A DNA stretch of 24,776 bases from Anammoximicrobium sp964486845. GTDB taxonomy: Bacteria; Planctomycetota; Planctomycetia; Pirellulales; Pirellulaceae. The notes under the pieces are model-generated. The model worked only from the letters and a program-made list of their open reading frames with translations, was not told the origin of the DNA and ran no database searches. Numbering within the stretch: position 1 is the first letter of the stretch; each line of letters opens with the position of its first letter. The DNA is taken from contig CAZAQY010000110.1 of assembly GCA_964486845.1 (NCBI GenBank), positions 1 through 24,776 on the forward strand, given 5' to 3'. Both the position numbers and the translations under genes were made by a program. Below, piece after piece: positions 1 to 9,254 of this stretch.

Positions 1-118
1 GCGAGGCTGGCGGTTGGCCGCCCCCGCTGCGAATACCCATTCTACTTAACGAGCAGAGTCACTTGCCCAACCATTTGTCCAGGGAGCACACAGGTTTTTT
101 CGCCGGGAATTGCTGCAG

Positions 119-2713
119 CTAAACAGCGTTCGATCTACAGGCTGATTCCGGAGAAGACCGTTCACACAGCGAAATGCGCGTTTTGACGCCTGGAACCTCC
201 AGTCGCCGCAGGGCCACGTCGGCCACGAACAACAGCAGGGCGGCAAGCAGGAGAGGCGACCACAGCGGCGTGACACGGGGTACGGTCCGGCCGTCGGGGG
301 CAAAGACCGCGGCGGGCTCCGGGCGGAAGACGCCGCCCGTGGTTTCGGCGACCCGGCGCAAGAGGTCTTCGTTCGTGTCTTGCAGCCGGAGTTCGTCGGG
401 ATAGTCGATGAAGACGGTCCGAGTTGCCGCCAGCGATGATCCGGCGCTGCCTTCGCCGCTGACGCGAATCTCGAACTCGGAGGGCACGCCCGTCGGAACG
501 GTGAAATTGACGGTCCATCGACCCGGTGCATCTGGCTGCAGGTCGTGTGTCTGCTGCTTGCCGCTCGGTCCGGAGACGGTCGCCGACAGCTTGGCCCCGC
601 TCGCGTACCGGCCGCCGGCTGCGGCCAATTCCGCGGTGACCGCAATCGTCTCGCCGGTGCGGCGCGCCGAGACGGTCAGCGGACTAGCACGCGGCGGGCG
701 GGCGACGTGGCGGACCAGACGTTTCCAAAAGTCTCCGTAGCCCGGCCACTTCAGCCAGCGGGCGGCCCAGCGGTTTTTGACGTCGGACGTAAAGGCCAGC
801 GTCGTGCCCGCTCCGTAACGCCACCAGCACAGCAGCGGATGACCGGCCGCGGCAAACAGCAGCGGCTCGGCTTCTGGTTTGGGATCCGTCCGGGCGTAGC
901 CCAGCAGCGGCGGGGTCGAGCCCACTTCCAATCCAGGGAGCGCCCGCAGCGCGAACGGGCGGAACTCACGGTAGCCCTCGCCGCTGGCCGCGACCTTGGT
1001 TTCCTGCACCAGGATGCGCGGCACCGCGGACGGATCGTCGCAGTGGTTGTGGCGGCCGCCGGCGATGGCCGCCATTTCTTTCAGCATGTCCTGCTCGGCG
1101 CCCTTGCTGATCGAAACCGTCGACAGCGTGATGCCGCTGGAGGCCAAGCGCTGAGCGATTTCCCGGTAATCGCCCGGCGCCGGAACGCCGTCGGTCAGCA
1201 GGATCATGTGCCGGCGGTCGGCGGCCGTCTGCTCCAAGGCCAACACGGCCCGCACTACGCCCCGGTACATGTTCGTCTGGCCGTAGGGCGTGAGCGTATC
1301 GATGCGTTTGAGCAATTCGGCCTTGTCCGCCACCGGAGCCAGATCGGCGATCCACTGGGCGTCGTCCGAAAAGGCGATCACGCCCGCCTTGTCGTGCGCT
1401 TCCAGCACCCCCACCGATTGCTTTGCGGCTTCCTTGGCCAAGTCCAGGCGGCGGTCTTCCTCCATCGACTGCGAGCGGTCGATGACCAGGACCATCGCCA
1501 AGACGGACTTCTCCGCCTCCTCGGGCGCCGCAGCGGCTGTGACCGGCAACATCCGTTCCAGCGGCGTGTCGCGGAGGGCGGTCTCGCCGAACGTTTTCTC
1601 GCCGCCCAACACGATCAGGCCGCCGCCCAGTTCATGAACGTAGCGGTCGATGGCCTGCAACCGGGATTGATTCAAATCCTCGGCTGACACGTCGGAGAGG
1701 ATCAGCAAGTCGAAGGCGTCCAGCGTGGCCGCGTCCGTGGTCAGCTGCGCGGGCGACTGCGCAGTCACGTCCAGCCCTCGCCCCGCCAACACATCGCGAA
1801 ACGACCCGACCGCGGCGGGTTCCGCGTCGACCAGCAAAACTCGCAACCGCCGACTGGCAACGACGCGCGCGCGCCGCTGGTTGTTCTCGGCGTTCGTGTC
1901 TCGCTCTGCAGTGACCCGCGCCGTGAAGACCGGGGCCGGCCCAGCGTCCAGCGCGGTTGGCAGGCGGACTCGATTCTCGCCGGGCTGCAGGGTCATGTCC
2001 GAACGCGCGACAGGGTCGCCGTCGCGGAGCAATTCCACGGAGCCGGCCGTTTTGCCGTTGGACCGGATCACGACTTCCAACGAAATCGGGACGTCCGGCG
2101 CGGCGGATGCCGGCGCGAGCAACTCCGTGACGCAAACTTCCGGATCGGCAAACGCCGGCAACGGCACGACGGAGACGGGCACATTCACGCCCAAAGCGGC
2201 GCGGGCCAAGTCGCCGGCGGTCTCGTTCCCGTCGCTGAAAAGCACGACTTGCGGAACAATGTTGTCGGGGATCGAGTCAGCAGCCAACTGGAGGGCCGCC
2301 GCCGGATTGCTGGCGTTGGCGTCCAGTCCCTCGATCGCCAGTTGCGGTTCCGTGGAAAACGATCCGGGGCGGCCGGCAAACGGAAGTACAGCGGCTGCGT
2401 GGCCGCCCTGCTGCGCGAGCGCGGCCAGGATGAATTCCTCGGCCTCCCGGCGTGCGCCACCCGCGACGCTGCGGCTGACATCGGTGGCAAACACGACAAA
2501 CCGCTGCTGGCTCGGCCCGCGGTTGGTGATGCCGGCAAAGGCCAGGATCACCAGCGTCACAATCACTGCCCGGCAGACGAGGCTGGCAGCACGCCTCCAG
2601 ACGGGCGCGCCGGCCGAACTGCGGATCGCGAAATACGCGATCACCGGCAGCACGGCCAGGCCGATCAGCCACAGCGGATGCTCGAATTCGATGGCGGCAA
2701 ACAAGGGGGACAT
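119..2713 (-). CDS. Membrane protein with two VWA domains and a GATase1-like domain
   Basis: 864 aa. Seen: two N-terminal membrane segments (about residues 13-30 and 45-62) and a first VWA-like domain with a DxSxS-type site (D78, S80, S82). A glutamine-amidotransferase-like Rossmann domain follows (about 290-391). A second, better VWA domain (about 403-570) has a MIDAS motif IDRSQS (D412, S414, S416), T480 in YGQTN and LLTDG near 508. A beta-rich Ig-like region follows, then a C-terminal membrane helix (about 817-836). This architecture is known from planctomycete and other MoxR-linked operons and suggests metal-dependent protein binding at the cell envelope; the partner is unknown. It is the last gene of the MoxR cluster, starting 68 bp after the BatA-like gene, with no clear Shine-Dalgarno. 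Only about 24 residues follow the last helix, shorter than I would expect, so a late frameshift is possible but not shown. The function is inferred from the family only. Confidence 0.88.
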   Translation of the reverse strand: MSPLFAAIEFEHPLWLIGLAVLPVIAYFAIRSSAGAPVWRRAASLVCRAVIVTLVILAFAGITNRGPSQQRFVVFATDVSRSVAGGARREAEEFILAALAQQGGHAAAVLPFAGRPGSFSTEPQLAIEGLDANASNPAAALQLAADSIPDNIVPQVVLFSDGNETAGDLARAALGVNVPVSVVPLPAFADPEVCVTELLAPASAAPDVPISLEVVIRSNGKTAGSVELLRDGDPVARSDMTLQPGENRVRLPTALDAGPAPVFTARVTAERDTNAENNQRRARVVASRRLRVLLVDAEPAAVGSFRDVLAGRGLDVTAQSPAQLTTDAATLDAFDLLILSDVSAEDLNQSRLQAIDRYVHELGGGLIVLGGEKTFGETALRDTPLERMLPVTAAAAPEEAEKSVLAMVLVIDRSQSMEEDRRLDLAKEAAKQSVGVLEAHDKAGVIAFSDDAQWIADLAPVADKAELLKRIDTLTPYGQTNMYRGVVRAVLALEQTAADRRHMILLTDGVPAPGDYREIAQRLASSGITLSTVSISKGAEQDMLKEMAAIAGGRHNHCDDPSAVPRILVQETKVAASGEGYREFRPFALRALPGLEVGSTPPLLGYARTDPKPEAEPLLFAAAGHPLLCWWRYGAGTTLAFTSDVKNRWAARWLKWPGYGDFWKRLVRHVARPPRASPLTVSARRTGETIAVTAELAAAGGRYASGAKLSATVSGPSGKQQTHDLQPDAPGRWTVNFTVPTGVPSEFEIRVSGEGSAGSSLAATRTVFIDYPDELRLQDTNEDLLRRVAETTGGVFRPEPAAVFAPDGRTVPRVTPLWSPLLLAALLLFVADVALRRLEVPGVKTRISLCERSSPESACRSNAV

Positions 2714-2781
2714 GGGCGAAAGTCAGAAACCGATCGCAGAAAATTTCCCTGAAAAAAACGGCCGTACCGAGGGCTCAGACT

Positions 2782-4638
2782 CTAAACGACAACTCTCCGA
2801 TGGAACAAGCACCATTCGATCAACAGCAATGCGGCAGCCGCGCCGGCCAGCCCGACCCACAGCGGTTGCTGCCGCGTCGGAGCGGGCGATTCCAAGTCGC
2901 GGGATGGCACGTTTGCTCCGGCGCGGATGCCGCTCTCGCTGCGACTCGCCAAATGGACGGGCAGCACCGGCGTCGTTCCGGCCTGCTTTGACTGCGATCG
3001 CGGGTCGCCCGCCGCATCAACCGGCCAGACGCCCACGGCATCGAGGGCAAACAGGGCGCGTCGCTGCGGAGACTCCGGCAAGTCGATCGAGCGGCCGTCC
3101 TGGGCCACCAGCTTGGCGCCCTTCGTGTTCTGCAGCGAGACCAGCACGTCGGTGCGGGCAGCCTGGCCGTCTCTGTCCGCTGTCCCGCTCAGAAAGCGGA
3201 CGGCCTGCCGCACCAGTCTCGGAAAATCGGCACGCAACGCCAGGTCACTCTTTTCTCTGTCCAGGTCGACGTGCAGCACGAGCACCGGGCCCGCGGACGG
3301 ATCCAGCCGGGTGTACAACGACTCGCCCGTGGCGGTCGCGATCAGCGTCTCCGCCGGCTGCTTGAATGTCAGCTTCACCGCCTCTTCGACCACGATGTCC
3401 TCGAACCGCACGTCCGTCAACAGCGGCGAACCCCGCTGCACATCCTTCACCGCGCAGGCTGCCTCGCGCATCGCCCCCGCCACCTCCCACAACTCGCACG
3501 GCCCTTGCGGAGCGATCACCAACACGGGACACGCCGGCAGCCGCAGGGGAACTTGGCGGTGAAATACGGCGACGGCTTGCCGCGGCAGCCTGTCTGGCAG
3601 ACGCTCGACGACCTGCAGGCCGACGGCCGGGACGGATTCCAAGGCCGCTTGCACCGCGCCATCGGGCGCACCTTGGCCGGCGGGGACGAACAACACGTTC
3701 GGCTGCCGGCGGCCGGCCACGACCACGTGGGCCGTGTTGTCCGCGGCCAGGTCGTCCACGCCGGTCAGCCGCGCTGTCAGCACGCCGCTCTTCTCGGCCG
3801 GGACCGACAAGGTGGTCTGCGCCACAGCACCCGCGGGGAGTTTCACCGTCGTGGTCTGAGCTTCTCCGCCCTCCATCGACACTTGAAGCTGACACTCTGC
3901 GGCAGCCTCCGAGTCGTTAGCCGTTTCTATCAGCACCAGTTGCTGTGCCGGATCGAGCGGGTCAGGCCGCGCCGCCAAATGCGTGATGGCCAGGTTCCGG
4001 CCGCCTTGACCGAACCGCTTCAGATAGACATGCTCGCCCTTCGCCAGCGCGGCCGCCTGGGGAAAGCAGCCGTCGGTCAGCAACACGATTTTCGGGTTCC
4101 GCTTGCCGTCGAGCAGCCGGCGGGCCAGTTCGACGGCGTTCGTCATGCTTGTGGTCCCATCCGTTGGCTTTACCGTGTCGATCGCGGCCTGCAGCGACTG
4201 CGGGTCGTCCGTCCAGCGGCAGAGCGCCCGCACCACGCTGCCGGCGCTGAGGATCGTCATCGGCTCGCCCGGCTGCAGGCCCTGGACGATGCGCAGCGCC
4301 TCGGCCTGGGCGGCGGCCAGTCGTGTCGGCTTGACATCGGTCGCGGACATGCTGGCCGAGACGTCGAGGATCAGCACCATCGAGCGGCGTCCTGCCACGG
4401 CTGCTTTCCAGTACGGTTCTGCCAGCGCGGCGACTAGCAGCAAAAGAATGACGATCTGGGCCGCCAGGGAAAGCCAGAATCGCAGTCGGAGCCAAGCCGG
4501 CCGCCGGGCCAGCGCCCGCTGCCACAGCCAGAACGTAGCTACCTCGTGCCGGCCCCTGGCGAAATTCCACAGGTACAGCAGTGCGATCAGCACCGCCAAG
4601 CCGGCCCAGCACCATTGTTCTGGATGAAAAAAACTCAT
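2782..4638 (-). CDS. BatA-like VWA-domain membrane protein
   Basis: 618 aa. Seen: an N-terminal aerotolerance-regulator (BatA-type) segment with a first helix at about residues 10-26 and a second at about 54-73. A VWA domain follows with an intact MIDAS: DVSASMS (D92, S94, S96), threonines 162-163 in DGTTSM and LLTDG (D189). Next comes a long beta-rich extracytoplasmic region, then one C-terminal helix (about 592-613) and a short basic tail. Known: BatA/BatB-type VWA proteins sit beside MoxR ATPases and DUF58 proteins and are thought to act with them in envelope stress or protein maturation. Here the gene follows DUF58 after 78 bp containing a heptamer microsatellite and precedes a second VWA gene by 68 bp. 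The ATG at 4638 gives the expected N-terminal domain. The exact client is unknown. Confidence 0.88.
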   Translation of the reverse strand: MSFFHPEQWCWAGLAVLIALLYLWNFARGRHEVATFWLWQRALARRPAWLRLRFWLSLAAQIVILLLLVAALAEPYWKAAVAGRRSMVLILDVSASMSATDVKPTRLAAAQAEALRIVQGLQPGEPMTILSAGSVVRALCRWTDDPQSLQAAIDTVKPTDGTTSMTNAVELARRLLDGKRNPKIVLLTDGCFPQAAALAKGEHVYLKRFGQGGRNLAITHLAARPDPLDPAQQLVLIETANDSEAAAECQLQVSMEGGEAQTTTVKLPAGAVAQTTLSVPAEKSGVLTARLTGVDDLAADNTAHVVVAGRRQPNVLFVPAGQGAPDGAVQAALESVPAVGLQVVERLPDRLPRQAVAVFHRQVPLRLPACPVLVIAPQGPCELWEVAGAMREAACAVKDVQRGSPLLTDVRFEDIVVEEAVKLTFKQPAETLIATATGESLYTRLDPSAGPVLVLHVDLDREKSDLALRADFPRLVRQAVRFLSGTADRDGQAARTDVLVSLQNTKGAKLVAQDGRSIDLPESPQRRALFALDAVGVWPVDAAGDPRSQSKQAGTTPVLPVHLASRSESGIRAGANVPSRDLESPAPTRQQPLWVGLAGAAAALLLIEWCLFHRRVVV

Positions 4639-4640
4639 GT

Positions 4641-4724
4641 CGGTTATCGGTTATCAGTTATCAGTTATGATTCCCAACTTGTCACTTTCTATCAACCACC
4701 GGTCACCGATCACCGATCACCGAC
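4641..4724. repeat. Two heptamer microsatellites between DUF58 and BatA-like genes
   Basis: Four tandem copies of CRGTTAT occupy 4641-4668. Four tandem copies of CACCGRY occupy 4697-4724, with an unrelated 28-bp spacer between. The second array contains the TGA stop codon of the DUF58 gene (4717-4719). The first begins two bases from the ATG of the BatA-like gene, so its whole leader is simple repeat. Confidence 0.85.
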
Positions 4725-5609
4725 CACACGGAGCATACATCCTGCTGGTCGCCGTCCGAATCACTCGCAACACGGACTCCTGCACCGGCGTGCCCGTCGT
4801 CGTTTGCAGGATGCCGATCGAACGTCTGGCGCAGTATCCGCGGCAAGACGCGATGAACTCCTGGAACACGCGGCGATAGTTGACCAGGTCCAGGTCCTCC
4901 AGGTACGTACGGCGCGAGCGGCCGGTGGCGACGTCGACCAGGGTCACGCCGCCGGACAGGTGCGGATCGATCTCGCGCTCGTCCACCACTTGCAGCAAGT
5001 ACGGTGGGAATCCGCGTTGGGCCAGCAGGTCGATGGCCGGCTCAAAACCGGCGGGGTCGAACAGATCGCTGATCACCACGGTCGTACCGCGTTGCGGGCG
5101 TTGCTGCACAAATGCCTCGGCCGCCGATCTCAGCTTGACCGGCGCGGCGCTGGTCTGCAGTTCATCCAAGAATCGGTACAGTCGGAAGGCACGCTGGCGG
5201 CCGCGCACCGGCGGCAGTTCCGCCACGACTCGATCGGCCACGGCGACGACGCCCACTCGATCCAGGTTCGCCAGGGCCATGGTACCCAGCGCACCGGCCA
5301 GGCGGCGGGCGACGTCGAACTTGGCCGGCGTTCCCACTCGCATGCCGGGCGAGCAATCGACCAGCAGATACACAATGCGGTCTTCGCTGCCCCGGTACTG
5401 GCGCGTGAGCAACTCGTCGTGCCGGGCGCAGATGGGCCAGTCGATGTAGCGGAAATCGTCGCCGCAGGTATAGTCCGAGTGGCCCACGAACTCGCTGCCC
5501 CCCGCCCAGCGCCGGTCCAGACGCCGGCCCAGAAACCGGCTGCCCCAACTGCGGCGGGCCGCCTGGTCCAGGTACTCACAGCGGCGGCGAAATTCGGTGT
5601 CGAACAGGG

Positions 5610-5613
<4 letters not shown>
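4717..5613 (-). CDS. DUF58 family protein
   Basis: 298 aa. Seen: the DUF58 signature GDDFRYIDW at residues 51-59, followed by a VWA-like core whose first metal-site motif is VDCSPGM (D86, S88, G90), so the third MIDAS residue is not serine. TVVISDLFDP near 175-185 is the second core strand. There is no membrane helix, unlike longer DUF58 proteins that have two N-terminal helices; this is the short soluble form. Known: DUF58 proteins are encoded directly after MoxR AAA+ ATPases and probably form part of the same chaperone system. The ATG overlaps the MoxR stop (ATGA), indicating translational coupling. The stop codon lies inside a heptamer repeat, so the last few residues (TSRMYAPCGR) may be repeat-derived. 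Confidence 0.92.
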
Positions 5614-6587
<974 letters not shown>

Positions 6588-6658
6588 CGCCGGGCTCTCC
6601 CGTGTGATTATCTTAGTCCGTCAGCCGCGCGAGCCGTGCCCACGTGCGGGGCTCGTTG

Positions 6659-6688
6659 GTTATAAACTTCCCATGCCCCCGAATGCAA
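6659..6688 (-). promoter_or_regulatory. Candidate promoter of the MoxR cluster
   Basis: On the minus strand, TTGCAT (6683-6688) is followed after 18 nt by TATAAC (6659-6664), about 72 nt before the MoxR start codon. It is a reasonable sigma-70-like match in otherwise GC-rich DNA and lies downstream of the HEAT gene, so the cluster may have its own promoter. This is based on pattern only. Confidence 0.4.
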
Positions 6689-6727
6689 GAACGGCAACGC
6701 GCCCCCTGCTCACGTCTCCAGCTCTTT

Positions 6728-6766
6728 GACTTTTCGACCTCTCGACTTTTCGACCTCTCGACTTTC
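6728..6766. repeat. 16-bp tandem repeat, about 2.4 copies
   Basis: The unit GACTTTTCGACCTCTC occurs at 6728-6743 and 6744-6759 with a partial third copy ending at about 6766. It touches the stop codon of the HEAT-repeat gene (6765-6767). No hairpin or T-tract is present, so it does not look like an intrinsic terminator. Confidence 0.8.
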
Positions 6767-8123
6767 ACTTCTCCCCCTGCTGCTGCAAGGCCTCGAACGC
6801 GTATCGGCGGATCGACAGATCCTGGTCGCGGAGGGCGCTGCGCAACAAGGGCGACGCCGCTTTGCCTCCCGCGCCGAATGAGAACCTGGCGAACGCTCGG
6901 TACGCGGCACGGCGAACTTGCGGATCCGCGTGCCTCATCAAGTCCATCAGCCGCGGCACCAGGTTGGCTTTGAACACCTCCAGGCCGGGACCCGCCGGGG
7001 AAGCCGCGGGCAGGCAGCCTTCCAGTCGCGTGAGGGCGGCAATGGCCGCGGGGCGGACGGCCGCGTCGTCCGCTTTCAGGTTTTGCAGCAAGAACGGTGC
7101 GGCGAGCAGCCCCATTTGCGAAAGCGATTGGATGGCGGTCTGACGCACTTCCGGATCTGCATGAGGCAGCAGGCCGATCAAAGCGGGGGCAACAAGACGC
7201 AGGGCCGTTCGGGTCGCCACGGCCAGACTCTGAGCGTCCATTCGCGGATCGTAGAATACGTCCTGCCGCATGGCGTCCAGGATTTCCCCCAGGGCATAGG
7301 CAGCGGCGGCCGGCGACGCGATGCGCCCTGCGGCAAGCGCCTGCGAGATCGGCTCCAATTGGGACGGTCCCAGCTTGACCAGCGCATCGGCTGCAGCCCG
7401 CCGCACGTCGGGATCGTCATGTGCCAGCGCGGCCAGAAGGTCCGGCGCAGTGTCCTTCGCGCCGGGGCCGATTTGCCCCAGGGCCTGGACGGCTTCGAAC
7501 ACGGCTTCTGCATCGTTCAGCTTGAGCGCGGCCTGAAGCGCCGGAACGGCCTGCGGATGGCCGGCGATCTTCCAGAGTGCCAGAGCCGCCTGGACGCGAT
7601 ACAGCGGGTCCTCGTTTTGCAGCGCCTTTTCCAGCACCGGCACGGCCGCCGTCGCGCCGACGCCGATCCGTCCGAGCGCCCGAGCTGCCAGTCGGCGGAA
7701 ATCTGCCAAGGCGGCGTAGTTGATGTGCTCCTTCGGCAGATCGACCTCGGCGATGATCGCGGGGACCGCCGCCTGTGCTTCAAATTGGGCGCGAAGGCCG
7801 ATACGTCCCAAGGCGTCGACCGCAAAGCCGCGGACCTCCAGCGACGGCGACTGGAGCGCCTGGATCAGCAGCGGAATTGCGTCCTTGGCGTTGGGGCCAA
7901 TCTCGCCCAACGCCTGCGCGGCACGACGACATTGCTGCTTGTCTTCGCCGGAGTCCTTGCCCACATGTTGGGCCAGCAGATCCTGCCAGTAGCGCATCGT
8001 CTGGCCGGCGTACGTGGGCACAGCATCGCCGATCTGCGCGGGGGCCGACGCCGCACCCAGGCCAAGCGTTGCGAGCAACGCTGCGGGGCCGAGGAGCGAC
8101 ATTGGCCACGATTTCCTGCGCAT
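6765..8123 (-). CDS. Exported HEAT-repeat protein
   Basis: 452 aa. Seen: an N-terminal signal sequence (MRRK, then a hydrophobic stretch ending near ASAPAQ at about residue 30). Nearly the entire remainder is alpha-helical repeats of the PBS-lyase HEAT type. Recurring cores such as AAQALGEIGPNA, AVDALGRIG, AARALGRIGVGA, AVQALGQIGPGA, AADALVKLG and AIQSLSQMG are spaced by roughly 35-40 residues. Known: HEAT solenoids are protein-interaction scaffolds, and secreted versions are abundant in planctomycetes. No catalytic motif is visible. The gene lies 69 bp after the TIM-barrel isomerase gene and 177 bp before MoxR. A REP-like palindrome sits in its leader and a 16-bp repeat at its end. The ligand is unknown. 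Confidence 0.88.
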   Translation of the reverse strand: MRRKSWPMSLLGPAALLATLGLGAASAPAQIGDAVPTYAGQTMRYWQDLLAQHVGKDSGEDKQQCRRAAQALGEIGPNAKDAIPLLIQALQSPSLEVRGFAVDALGRIGLRAQFEAQAAVPAIIAEVDLPKEHINYAALADFRRLAARALGRIGVGATAAVPVLEKALQNEDPLYRVQAALALWKIAGHPQAVPALQAALKLNDAEAVFEAVQALGQIGPGAKDTAPDLLAALAHDDPDVRRAAADALVKLGPSQLEPISQALAAGRIASPAAAAYALGEILDAMRQDVFYDPRMDAQSLAVATRTALRLVAPALIGLLPHADPEVRQTAIQSLSQMGLLAAPFLLQNLKADDAAVRPAAIAALTRLEGCLPAASPAGPGLEVFKANLVPRLMDLMRHADPQVRRAAYRAFARFSFGAGGKAASPLLRSALRDQDLSIRRYAFEALQQQGEK

Positions 8124-8151
8124 GGCTGACCTCTGCAGGCGCCCGGCTTCT

Positions 8152-8183
8152 CCGCAGAAGCCGCGCTTCTGCGGCTACGGCTA
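8152..8183 (-). repeat. REP-like palindrome with GTAG
   Basis: A perfect 9-bp stem (CCGCAGAAG at 8152-8160, CTTCTGCGG at 8166-8174) closes a 5-nt loop. On the minus strand it is preceded directly by GTAG (8174-8177 region) and again by GTAGCCGTAG. It lies in the 69-bp spacer between the isomerase stop and the HEAT start. There is no T-run, so a REP element is more likely than a terminator. Confidence 0.6.
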
Positions 8184-8192
8184 CTGGCGACG

Positions 8193-9026
8193 TTACGTAT
8201 TGGCGACCAGCGGCGCCAAGTGCTTGATACTGCGCTCCGCTTGTTCGATCGTGCCGCATTCGACCGACATCACGATGTCCCGAGGGCAGCGGCGGAGGAT
8301 GCTCACGATGCGACTCCAGTCGATCACGCCGTCGCCACACGCGCAGCCGACCGCCGTACCCGTGACCTTCCCGCGTTCCGCGTCAGACTGCTGGACGGAG
8401 ATGTCCTTGGCGTGCAAGTGGACCAGGCGGTCCAGGACGCGTTCCAGCCAGGCGTAGGGATCTTGGCCGGCCAAGTAGGCGTTGCCCGTATCCAGATTGA
8501 TGCCGATCGCGGGCGACTTGACCAGGTTGTAGATGCGGTCCAGCCCGTCGGGCGTTCGGGAGTACTGGGCGTGACACTCCAGGCCGATCAGGATGCCCCG
8601 CGGTTCGGCCACAAAGGCCGCTTCCTGCAGCGTGTACTTGATCAGCACGTGGTCTTCTTCCTCGGTCGTCCACTTGGCCTTGATCCCTTCATCCGTGTTC
8701 ACGACCGGCGCGCCGCACTCGGCCGCGTGGCGGATGGCCAGCTTCAGGTACTCGCCGTGCACCTCCGGGCGGCCCATCGGTCCGTGGCCCTGCAGTCCTG
8801 AGAGCTTGACGCCGGCCTTCTCCGCAGCCCGCCGGATGCGGTACGGATCGTCGAACAGGGAAACGGTGTGGAAGTAGCCGGCCTCGCTCATCAATTCCCG
8901 GCCGAAATGCACCATCGGCTCAATGTACTCGTAGCCCAACTCCGCCGCCTTGTCCACCGCCCACTCAAACGGCTTGTCATGATGTCGCACGTACTCCAAG
9001 TTCAACCCGACCGAAATCTTGGCCAT
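8193..9026 (-). CDS. Sugar phosphate isomerase/epimerase-like TIM barrel protein
   Basis: 277 aa from the ATG at 9026. This start is chosen because GAAGGAG lies 7 nt upstream and the protein then begins directly with the first barrel strand (MAKISVGLNL); a longer open frame reaches 9077 but adds only basic, non-conserved residues. Seen: the AP-endonuclease-2/xylose-isomerase-like barrel with likely metal ligands E150 (ILIGLECH), D179 (GINLDTGN), H205 (LVHLHAKD) and E256 (VMSVECGT). Known: members isomerise or epimerise sugars and related compounds, with divalent metal bound at the barrel mouth. The substrate cannot be read from the sequence. No signal peptide, so cytoplasmic. It may be co-transcribed with the HEAT gene 69 bp downstream. 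Confidence 0.88.
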   Translation of the reverse strand: MAKISVGLNLEYVRHHDKPFEWAVDKAAELGYEYIEPMVHFGRELMSEAGYFHTVSLFDDPYRIRRAAEKAGVKLSGLQGHGPMGRPEVHGEYLKLAIRHAAECGAPVVNTDEGIKAKWTTEEEDHVLIKYTLQEAAFVAEPRGILIGLECHAQYSRTPDGLDRIYNLVKSPAIGINLDTGNAYLAGQDPYAWLERVLDRLVHLHAKDISVQQSDAERGKVTGTAVGCACGDGVIDWSRIVSILRRCPRDIVMSVECGTIEQAERSIKHLAPLVANT

Positions 9027-9033
9027 CGGTATG

Positions 9034-9040
9034 CTCCTTC
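9034..9040 (-). promoter_or_regulatory. Ribosome binding site deciding the isomerase start
   Basis: GAAGGAG on the minus strand, 7 nt before the ATG at 9026. It favours the internal start over the longer open frame. Confidence 0.75.
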
Positions 9041-9148
9041 GAACGCGAGGGGAAAGAGGTACAGGGCTCCGAGCCAACCTCGGCGCGCCTCTCCAAGGGT
9101 CCCATCCTGAAGTCTGACAAGGCTCGTGTCAAGCCGGCGCTGCGGCGC

Positions 9149-9178
9149 AAAAAAAAGCCGCAGGCAGATCCTGCGGCT
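9149..9178 (-). terminator. Intrinsic terminator of the Cys-rich gene
   Basis: On the minus strand a 9-bp stem (arms 9170-9178 and 9156-9164, AGCCGCAGG/CCTGCGGCT) with a 5-nt loop is followed by a run of about eight T residues (9149-9156). This is the clearest rho-independent terminator in the window, about 75 nt after the stop of the Cys-rich gene. Confidence 0.88.
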
Positions 9179-9187
9179 GGAATCCAA

Positions 9188-9234
9188 GTAGAACGGATTT
9201 CAATCCGTTCGGAACGAAATGAATTCCGCTCTAC
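9188..9234. repeat. REPIN-like imperfect palindrome bounded by GTAGA/TCTAC
   Basis: This 47-bp element begins GTAGA (9188-9192) and ends TCTAC (9230-9234). The left half folds into a 9-bp hairpin (GAACGGATT/AATCCGTTC with a 2-nt loop, 9191-9210). The right half, read on the minus strand, resembles the left half with about five mismatches. It lies between the Cys-rich stop codon and its terminator. Confidence 0.65.
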
Positions 9235-9254
9235 GACATGCGCGGCAGTCGAAA

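Noticed and set aside
46..645. Minus-strand frame of 199 codons extending past the end of the double-VWA gene
   Set aside because: Out of frame with the VWA protein and Pro/Ser/Arg-rich. Considered as the true C-terminus after a frameshift, but it shows no membrane helix or domain.
1725..3365. Long plus-strand open frame (546 codons) opposite the VWA genes
   Set aside because: It is the antisense of two clear VWA proteins, crosses the gap between them, and its translation is Ser/Arg/Ala-rich with no domain.
3271..4437. Plus-strand frame of 388 codons
   Set aside because: Antisense shadow of the BatA-like gene; Arg/Gln/His-rich composition typical of GC-rich antisense frames.
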